Positions 58,805-64,000 of a DNA stretch of 64,000 bases are shown here, piece by piece. Position 1 is the stretch's first letter. Every line of letters starts with the position of its first letter. The notes beneath the pieces are model-generated. The model was not told the origin of the DNA and ran no database searches. It worked only from the letters and a program-made list of their open reading frames with translations. The stretch is from Pseudomonas poae (GTDB lineage Bacteria > Pseudomonadota > Gammaproteobacteria > Pseudomonadales > Pseudomonadaceae): contig CP034537.1 of NCBI GenBank assembly GCA_004000515.1, positions 4,354,001 through 4,418,000 of the forward strand, read 5' to 3'. Both the position numbers and the translations under genes were made by a program.

Positions 58805-59553
58805 GACAGGCTCCGCGTATCGCCAGTAGGGTGCAGCACGCGCCTCAGGAAATCCTGGGTGCGCGGTTGCTGTGGGTTGCCCAGCACTTGCTCGGCCGGG
58901 CCACTTTCGACGATGTAGCCGCCGTGCAGGAAGCACACGCGATCGGCCACCTCGCGCGCAAAGCCCATTTCGTGGGTGACCACGATCATGGTCATACCCT
59001 CGTCGGCGAGGGTGCGCATCACCGCCAGCACGTCGCCCACCAGCTCGGGGTCGAGGGCCGAAGTGGGTTCGTCAAACAGCATGGCCTCGGGTTTCATCGC
59101 CAGGGCTCGGGCGATGGCCACGCGCTGCTGTTGGCCGCCGGAGAGTTGTTCGGGGTAGGCATCGGCCTTGGCGCTCAGGCCGACTTTTTCCAGCAGCACT
59201 AACGCCTCTTCGCGCGCCTGTTTCGCCGGCTCGCCTTTGACGTACACCGGGCCTTCCATCACGTTTTCCAACACCGTACGGTGCGGGAACAAGTTGAAGC
59301 GCTGGAACACCATGCCCATGCGGCTGCGCAGGGCGTGCACGGTCTTGCTGGCGCGTTGTACGGTTTCGCCGAAGACGGTGATGGTGCCGCCGTCGTAGGC
59401 TTCCAGCGCATTGATGCAGCGCAGCAGCGTGGATTTGCCGGAGCCCGACGGACCGATCAGGCACACCACTTCGCCCTTGGCCACGTCCAGGTCGACGCCG
59501 TGCAGCACGCGGTGGCTGCCGTAATGTTTTTGCAGTTGGCGGATCTCGATCAT
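58801..59553 (-). CDS. Polar amino acid ABC transporter ATP-binding protein
   Basis: A 250-residue intact ATPase. Walker [17 protein letters not shown]-loop [17 protein letters not shown] (family usually FQQFNLF), signature [16 protein letters not shown], Walker [14 protein letters not shown] and switch [13 protein letters not shown]. It matches GlnQ/HisP-type proteins. Overlaps the permease stop and the oxidoreductase start by 4 nt each. Confidence 0.94.
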   Translation of the reverse strand: MIEIRQLQKHYGSHRVLHGVDLDVAKGEVVCLIGPSGSGKSTLLRCINALEAYDGGTITVFGETVQRASKTVHALRSRMGMVFQRFNLFPHRTVLENVMEGPVYVKGEPAKQAREEALVLLEKVGLSAKADAYPEQLSGGQQQRVAIARALAMKPEAMLFDEPTSALDPELVGDVLAVMRTLADEGMTMIVVTHEMGFAREVADRVCFLHGGYIVESGPAEQVLGNPQQPRTQDFLRRVLHPTGDTRSLS

Positions 59554-60218
59554 GCTTTTTTCCTCCGGCCCAGGTGTTGTTCCATACGGCGCAGGCCATA
59601 CACCAGCGGCAGGCTCATCAGCAGGTAGAGCAGGGCGACCAGGGTGTAGACGGTCATGTTCTGGAAGGTCGACGAGGCGATCAGCTGGCCCTGGCGGGTC
59701 ATTTCCGCCACGGTGATGGTGGACACCAACGACGAGTCCTTGAGCATCATCACCAGCGTGTTGCCGTAGGGCGGCAGGGCGATGCGAAACGCTTGCGGCA
59801 GGATCACCCGGCGCATCATCAGCACCGAGCGCATGCCCAGCGCCTCCGCGGCTTCGCGCTGGCCCTGTTCCACGGCGATGATGCCGGTTCGAAAGTTCTC
59901 GGCCTGGTACGCCGAGTAGGCGATGCCCATGCCGATCACACCGGCATAGAACGCGGTGAGGTGCACGCCCATGTCCGGCAGCACGAAGTAGATGTAGAAC
60001 AGCTGCACGATGATCGGCAGGCCACGGATCACGTTGATGATGGTGCTGGCGGCCCACGACAGCGCACGGATCGGCGACAGTTTAAGCAGTGCCAGCACCA
60101 GGCCGATGGCGCTGCTGAGCAGGAACGACAGCACGGTTATCTGGATCGTCACCCACGCGCCTTGCAGCAGGATCGGCAAGAAATCCTTGGCGTTTTGCAG
60201 GAATTCGGCCAGGTTCAT
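59550..60218 (-). CDS. Polar amino acid ABC transporter permease
   Basis: A 222-residue intact membrane protein of the HisM/GlnP type. Segments include [20 protein letters not shown], the family motif [17 protein letters not shown], and the EAA loop [20 protein letters not shown]. Probably forms a homodimer because only one permease gene is present. 4-nt overlaps on both sides. Confidence 0.93.
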   Translation of the reverse strand: MNLAEFLQNAKDFLPILLQGAWVTIQITVLSFLLSSAIGLVLALLKLSPIRALSWAASTIINVIRGLPIIVQLFYIYFVLPDMGVHLTAFYAGVIGMGIAYSAYQAENFRTGIIAVEQGQREAAEALGMRSVLMMRRVILPQAFRIALPPYGNTLVMMLKDSSLVSTITVAEMTRQGQLIASSTFQNMTVYTLVALLYLLMSLPLVYGLRRMEQHLGRRKKA

Positions 60219-60997
60219 GGACGCACCTGGGTATCAAGTCCCCACTTCTTGAGGATAGTGTCCAGCGTGCCGTCGGCCTTGATGCTGGCGATGGCGCCGT
60301 TCAATCGCTCCAGGGTTTGCGCATCGCCCTTGCGCACCACCAGGCACACTTCGCCGACGTTGGTGGGCGTGTAGTCGGCGGCCAGTTTCACGCCTTTGAA
60401 CAGCTTCTGGCGGATCTGGTAGGCAACCACCGGCTGGTCACCTACGGCCGCCTTGATACGGCCCAGCGACAAGTCGCGGACCATCTCGCCGATGGAGTCG
60501 TAGGTGCGGATCTCCTTGAAGATGCCGAGCTTGTTCACCTGGTCGTAGAACACCGTGCCGGCTTGCACACCGACGATTTGATCCTTGAGCGGCGTCAAGT
60601 CCGGGTAGGCCGCGTTGTCGTCGGCATTGACGATCAGGCCTTCACCGTAGGCGTACACCGGGGCGCTGAAGTCGACGACCTTGGTGCGCTCCTCGGTCTT
60701 GAGCATGCCGGCGGAAATGAAGTCCAGCTTGCCGGAGGTGAGGGAGGGGATCAGTGCGGCGAAGTTGGTCTGTTCGATCTGGCTGGTGAAGCCACCAGCC
60801 TTGCCCACGGCCTCGGCCACATCGACCATCACCCCTTGAATGCTGTTGCTCTTGATGTCGAGGAAGGTAAACGGCGAACCACTGGCCGTTGCACCGACTT
60901 TGTACGAGGACGCACTTTCTGCGTGCACGGCGCTGGCGCAGAGCGTGGCGCAAACTGCAAAGGCGAGGCGGCGAAACAAGGGCGAAAGACTGTTCAT
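60215..60997 (-). CDS. Amino acid ABC transporter substrate-binding protein
   Basis: A 260-residue intact periplasmic protein with signal peptide LAFAVCATLCASAVHAESA. Family 3 solute-binding pattern: YKVGATASGSPFTFLD, GVMVDVAEAVGKAGGF, LDFISAGMLKTEERTKVVDF and IVGVQAGTVFYDQVNKLGIF. The ligand is an amino acid or related amine; specificity cannot be read directly. First gene of a four-gene operon whose members all overlap by 4 nt. Confidence 0.93.
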   Translation of the reverse strand: MNSLSPLFRRLAFAVCATLCASAVHAESASSYKVGATASGSPFTFLDIKSNSIQGVMVDVAEAVGKAGGFTSQIEQTNFAALIPSLTSGKLDFISAGMLKTEERTKVVDFSAPVYAYGEGLIVNADDNAAYPDLTPLKDQIVGVQAGTVFYDQVNKLGIFKEIRTYDSIGEMVRDLSLGRIKAAVGDQPVVAYQIRQKLFKGVKLAADYTPTNVGEVCLVVRKGDAQTLERLNGAIASIKADGTLDTILKKWGLDTQVRP

Positions 60998-61083
60998 CGG
61001 GTTACTCCAGAAGGAAAACGGATCGTCAGTACCGCAAGCGGCTGGTGATGAAACCGCAAGCTCTGTGCCATTTCGATTGGAAA

Positions 61084-61143
61084 AATCGTATATCGCTATA
61101 GAAAATCAATAAAATGAACCGTTCGTATCGATATGCGATATTT
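61084..61143. promoter_or_regulatory. Candidate operator between the ABC operon and the IclR gene
   Basis: Two similar AT-rich sites in inverted orientation, AAATCGTATATCGCTAT (61084-61100) and CGTATCGATATGCGATATTT (61124-61143), lie in the divergent intergenic region. They are plausible binding sites for the adjacent IclR regulator. Confidence 0.35.
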
Positions 61144-61212
61144 AGTGGTCTATTTTTGCGATTTGCGGTAGAAATGTCGCCACGCCTGATCGATCAAACC
61201 CGCGAGTTCGCC

Positions 61213-61992
61213 ATGTCCGAAGAACGCAACAGTTTGCACAACCAATCCCTGGAAAAAGGCCTGTCGGTACTCAAGGCATTTAGCGCACAGCGCCGCAGCA
61301 TGAGCCTTGCAGAGGTGGCCGAGGCTGCCGGCATGACCAAAAGCTCGGCCCAGCGCATGGTGTTTACCCTCGAAAGCCTGGGTTACCTTCGGAAACACTC
61401 GCGCACCCGTCATTACCAACTCACACCCCGGGTGTTGGAGTTGGGCTTCAGTTACCTGGATGCGCATTCGTTGATCGAGGTGGCCAACCCGTTTCTATCG
61501 GAGTTGACCCGGTTGACGGGAGAGACGTCGTGTCTCACTGAGCCTGCGGGCTACGACATGACCTATATAGCGCGGTTCGTCAGCTCAGGTTTTGTGCCGG
61601 TGCATATGCCGATCGGCTCGCGGGTGCCGATGTATTGCACCGCATCGGGCAGGGCGTATTTGAGCGCGTTACCACAGGAGGAGGCGTTGGTGTTGATTGA
61701 GAACAGCCAGCGCATAGCCCACACCAGCCAGACGCTGACGGACGTCGAGCAGATTCTGGAGTCGCTGCAACAGGTGCGCGAGCAGGGCTACGCGGTGAAT
61801 GGCCAGGAGTTGTTCCTGGGTGATATGACCATTGGCGCGCCGGTGTTGGGTGCGAATGGCCGGCCAGTGGCGGCGGTGCATGTGGTGGCGCCGACCAGTC
61901 GGTGGAGCAGGGCGGATGCCGAGAAGCAATTGGCGCCGGCGTTGTTGCAGTGCTCAAGAGCGCTGAGTAACTCAGCCCGAAATCTGGAATAA
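61213..61992 (+). CDS. IclR-family transcriptional regulator
   Basis: About 259 residues from ATG 61213 (MSEERNSLHNQSLEKGLSVL); ATG 61174 is an alternative. N-terminal winged helix: SLAEVAEAAGMTKSSAQRMV and LESLGYLRKHSRTRHYQLTP. IclR effector domain: LTGETSCLTEPAGYDMTYIA, PMYCTASGRAYLSALP, GYAVNGQELFLGDMTIGAPV and VAAVHVVAPTSRW. Divergent from the amino-acid ABC operon (60997), which it most likely controls. Confidence 0.9.
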   Translation: MSEERNSLHNQSLEKGLSVLKAFSAQRRSMSLAEVAEAAGMTKSSAQRMVFTLESLGYLRKHSRTRHYQLTPRVLELGFSYLDAHSLIEVANPFLSELTRLTGETSCLTEPAGYDMTYIARFVSSGFVPVHMPIGSRVPMYCTASGRAYLSALPQEEALVLIENSQRIAHTSQTLTDVEQILESLQQVREQGYAVNGQELFLGDMTIGAPVLGANGRPVAAVHVVAPTSRWSRADAEKQLAPALLQCSRALSNSARNLE

Positions 61993-62010
61993 CAGGCACT
62001 GATATTTAAA

Positions 62011-62100
62011 TGTGGGAGCTGGCTTGCCTGCGATGACAGTGTGTCAGCCAATACATCCGGTACGGGAAGACCGCTATCGCAGGCAAGCCAGCTCCCACAG
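62011..62100. repeat. REPIN with degenerate centre
   Basis: Inverted arms TGTGGGAGCTGGCTTGCCTG and CAGGCAAGCCAGCTCCCACA between the convergent IclR and small-protein genes. Confidence 0.9.
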
Positions 62101-62133
62101 TTGAGCGTCATTGGTTTTGAGAGTGTTGTTGGG

Positions 62134-62373
62134 TCAGGCCACTGGATGAGCCTGATCCAACGCTTTGTCTACCAACAATTGCACACCTTCAAGCATGCGG
62201 CAGATACCCAGCGCCACATTGCGCTGAGCACCCTCGACTTCAAAGGCGAGATGGGCGGCGATGTCGTTGAGGCAGGCCAGGTCTTGCGAGGCATTGGCCA
62301 GCAGGGTTTCGGTGCCCAGGTCGGGGCGGAGGGTGAAGGGGGTGGTTGGGGGATTTGGACTGTCTTTGATCAT
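62134..62373 (-). CDS. Small Pseudomonas-type protein, DUF3077/DUF6124-like
   Basis: A 79-residue protein starting MIKDSPNPPTTPFTLRPDLG. The short N-terminal PNPP motif, then a helical region (LANASQDLACLNDIAAHLAF, ICRMLEGVQLLVDKALDQ), is typical of a group of small, often multicopy Pseudomonas proteins of unknown function. AGGAATGCCACCATG gives a usable ribosome binding site. No signal peptide. The family assignment is from memory of the pattern and is tentative. Confidence 0.7.
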   Translation of the reverse strand: MIKDSPNPPTTPFTLRPDLGTETLLANASQDLACLNDIAAHLAFEVEGAQRNVALGICRMLEGVQLLVDKALDQAHPVA

Positions 62374-62687
62374 GGTGGCATTCCTAAGATTAGTGGAGCT
62401 GCCAGCGTTCGCGGTCAAGCGAAGAGGGTGGCAGCTGTACGCGGGTTGACCGACCGGCAATCAAAGGAAATCCGGCATACCCGAAGGTATCCCGCGTACA
62501 GCCGCCGCAACACGATACCTCAGGCATAAAAAAACGCCTGAAATAGGTTTGGCGCAACAGTACTTCAATTAATCGGACGGTCAAATCCGGCCGCTGAATG
62601 GGCAGCGACAGCGAGGAGGTTAGCCAGCGAAGTTCCCAGGGACAACCTGAAAGCCTTGTGGGAAATCTCTGAGTACAACAATGACCC

Positions 62688-62769
62688 CTGAGCTTGCTCG
62701 CGAATGCGGTGTGTCAGAAAAGAATAGGCTGACTGACACACCGCATTCGCGAGCAAGCCCGCTCCCACA
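62688..62769. repeat. REPIN with truncated left arm
   Basis: The left arm is short (GAGCTTGCTCGCGAATGCGG, lacking the GTGGGAGCGG part) and the right arm is complete (CGAGCAAGCCCGCTCCCACA). Confidence 0.85.
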
Positions 62770-62810
62770 TTTGGAATTTCATTGAGTTTGAGATATGTGT
62801 TTTCCCAAAC

Positions 62811-62841
62811 AAAAAATGCGCCCCTCGGGGCGCATTTTTTG
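62811..62841 (-). terminator. Rho-independent terminator
   Basis: A-run, then ATGCGCCCC-TC-GGGGCGCAT, then a T-run; symmetrical, so usable from both strands, but placed 20 bases after the synthase stop (minus strand). Confidence 0.88.
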
Positions 62842-62860
62842 TTCGGGCCGCTATCGCCTA

Positions 62861-64000
62861 TCAGGCAATGGCATCCCAGGCACGGTCGCCGTGCTCGTCT
62901 TTGATCCGAGTCGGCAGGCCCATCACGTCCAGCGCCTTGAGGAACGGCTCAGCCGGCAGTTCCTCGACGTTGGCCATGCGTTGCACGTCCCACTCGCCAC
63001 GGGCAACCAGCAGCGCGGCGGCTACAGGAGGAACACCTGCGGTGTAGGAGATGCCCTGGCTGTCGGTTTCAGCGAACGCTTCTTCGTGATCAGCCACGTT
63101 GTAGATGAACACCTCACGCGCCTTGCCGTCCTTGGTGCCTTTGACCAGGTCGCCGATGCAGGTCTTGCCGGTGTAGCCAGGGGCAAGCGAAGACGGGTCG
63201 GGCAGCACGGCCTTGACCAGTTTCAACGGCACGACTTCCAGGCCTTCGGCGGTGGTGACCGGCTTTTCGGAGAGCAAACCGAGTTTGTTCAGTACGGTGA
63301 ACACGTTGATGTAGTGTTCGCCGAAGCTCATCCAGAAACGCACGTTGGGCACGTCGAGGTTTTTCGACAGCGAGTGCACTTCATCGTGGCCGGTCAGGTA
63401 CAGGTTCTGCGAACCGACAACCGGGAGGTCGTCGGTGCGTTTGACTTCGAACATGGTGTTGCTGGTCCACTGGCTGTTCTGCCAGCTCCACACCTGTCCG
63501 GTGAACTCGCGGAAGTTGATTTCCGGGTCGAAATTGGTGGCGAAGTATTTGCCGTGGGAGCCGGCATTGACGTCGAGAATGTCGATCGAATCAATGCGGT
63601 CGAAATGCTGTTGCTGCGCCAGCGCGGCATACGCGTTGACGACACCCGGGTCGAAGCCCACGCCAAGGATGGCGGTGATGTTCTTCTGTTTGCACTCTTC
63701 CAGGTGGTTCCACTCGTAGTTGCCGTACCACGGCGGGGTCTCGCAGACCTTGCCCGGCTCTTCGTGGATAGCGGTGTCGAGGTAGGCCACGCCCGTGTCG
63801 ATGCAGGCACGCAGTACCGACATGTTGAGGAACGAGGAACCGACGTTGATGACGATCTGCGATTCGGTCTCGCGGATCAGGGCCTTGGTCGCTTCCACGT
63901 CCAGGGCGTTCAGCGCGAAGGCTTTGATGTCCGCAGGTACCTTGAGGCTACCCTTGGCCTTGACGCTGTCGATGATGGCCTGGCATTTGGAGATGTTGCG
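62861..64000 (-). CDS. Carboxynorspermidine synthase-like saccharopine dehydrogenase family protein (5' end outside window)
   Basis: 379 C-terminal residues are visible, and the gene runs off the window end in frame (RNISKCQAIIDSVKAKG at the edge). Features: QIVINVGSSFLNMSVLRACI, GVAYLDTAIHEEPGK, ITAILGVGFDPGVVNAYAAL, SIDILDVNAGSHGKYFATNF and SQGISYTAGVPPVAAALLVA. The family reductively joins aspartate semialdehyde with a diamine to make carboxy(nor)spermidine using NADPH, in an alternative polyamine route. The decarboxylase partner usually lies nearby, presumably outside this window. Confidence 0.85.
   Translation of the reverse strand, partial: RNISKCQAIIDSVKAKGSLKVPADIKAFALNALDVEATKALIRETESQIVINVGSSFLNMSVLRACIDTGVAYLDTAIHEEPGKVCETPPWYGNYEWNHLEECKQKNITAILGVGFDPGVVNAYAALAQQQHFDRIDSIDILDVNAGSHGKYFATNFDPEINFREFTGQVWSWQNSQWTSNTMFEVKRTDDLPVVGSQNLYLTGHDEVHSLSKNLDVPNVRFWMSFGEHYINVFTVLNKLGLLSEKPVTTAEGLEVVPLKLVKAVLPDPSSLAPGYTGKTCIGDLVKGTKDGKAREVFIYNVADHEEAFAETDSQGISYTAGVPPVAAALLVARGEWDVQRMANVEELPAEPFLKALDVMGLPTRIKDEHGDRAWDAIA

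Larger units (their letters stand above)
62374..62860. other. Intergenic region with REPIN and terminator
   Basis: About 490 bases without a convincing gene. It holds a small hairpin (TCAGGC ... GCCTGA near 62519-62541), a REPIN (62688-62769), the terminator of the convergent-side gene and the promoter of the small gene at 62373. Confidence 0.6.

Noticed and set aside
62041..62529. Plus-strand open frame of 162 codons
   Set aside because: It runs antisense to the small DUF-type gene, begins inside a REPIN and has no recognisable motif.

Overview
The window looks like a chromosomal segment of a Pseudomonas of the P. fluorescens group. The evidence is high GC, dozens of LysR/AraC-type regulators, many REPIN palindromes of the type GTGGGAGCGGGCTTGCTCGC or GTGGGAGCTGGCTTGCCTGC, and gene neighbourhoods (thiol dioxygenase-rhodanese-LysR, YjbH-type exopolysaccharide genes, phytase with a TonB receptor) that I know from this genus. 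No rRNA, tRNA or CRISPR array was seen.

A dominant technical feature is that about half of the genes are broken by one or more single-base indels, often in homopolymer runs. At least 35 were located. Once each is undone, normal full-length family members appear, so I annotate these as intact genes with probable sequencing errors and give the repaired length.

Layout. (1) 1-6.1 kb: exopolysaccharide genes (end of a yjbG-like gene, yjbH, a polyprenyl-phosphate glycosyltransferase) beside two translationally coupled, unusual regulators: a degenerate receiver with a winged helix, and a degenerate EAL domain with a winged helix. (2) 6.4-16.7 kb: LysR and quinone oxidoreductase, a small secreted protein made of eight 13-residue repeats, pirin, a GlxA-type regulator, two convergent winged-helix/ATPase regulators, AraC and LysR regulators. 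(3) 16.7-17.6 kb: a gene-free inverted array of a ~270-bp repeat and two REPINs. (4) 17.7-23.7 kb: ABM-domain membrane protein, amidohydrolase and isochorismatase-fold hydrolase, then LysR, AraC and a degenerate GGDEF protein. (5) 24.1-30.5 kb: a phytate-acquisition locus: TonB-dependent receptor, beta-propeller phytase, ExbB, ExbD and TonB. (6) 30.5-51.8 kb: a large organosulfur-acquisition island. It has two TonB-dependent receptors, a DszC/SfnB-like flavoprotein, a DszA/NtaA-type and an SsuD-like FMN monooxygenase, a peroxiredoxin-like protein, an SsuA/TauA-type binding protein, an SsuCB-type permease and ATPase, a TauD-type dioxygenase, a flavoprotein/ferredoxin pair, a four-domain rhodanese, a cysteine/3-mercaptopropionate dioxygenase, a LysR regulator and a class II aldolase. 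(7) 51.8-64 kb: AraC regulator, small hypothetical protein, glutaminase, SDR and LysR, an IS481-type element inserted in a REP palindrome, an amino-acid ABC transporter operon with an FAD oxidoreductase and IclR regulator, a small Pseudomonas-type protein, and the 3' part of a carboxynorspermidine synthase-like gene.

How the parts may work together: the sulfur island holds the parts for outer-membrane uptake, ABC import, and oxygenase or flavin-monooxygenase C-S cleavage, plus handling of released sulfur. The most interesting unexplained signal is a ~22-nt element (sense strand CCGACCC, 4-7 nt, then CC-GG-GGAGG) lying 29-40 nt before the start codons of four separate genes in this island. Two of those leaders also share an upstream AT-rich block. 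It is a candidate common regulatory DNA or RNA element of a sulfur-starvation regulon.
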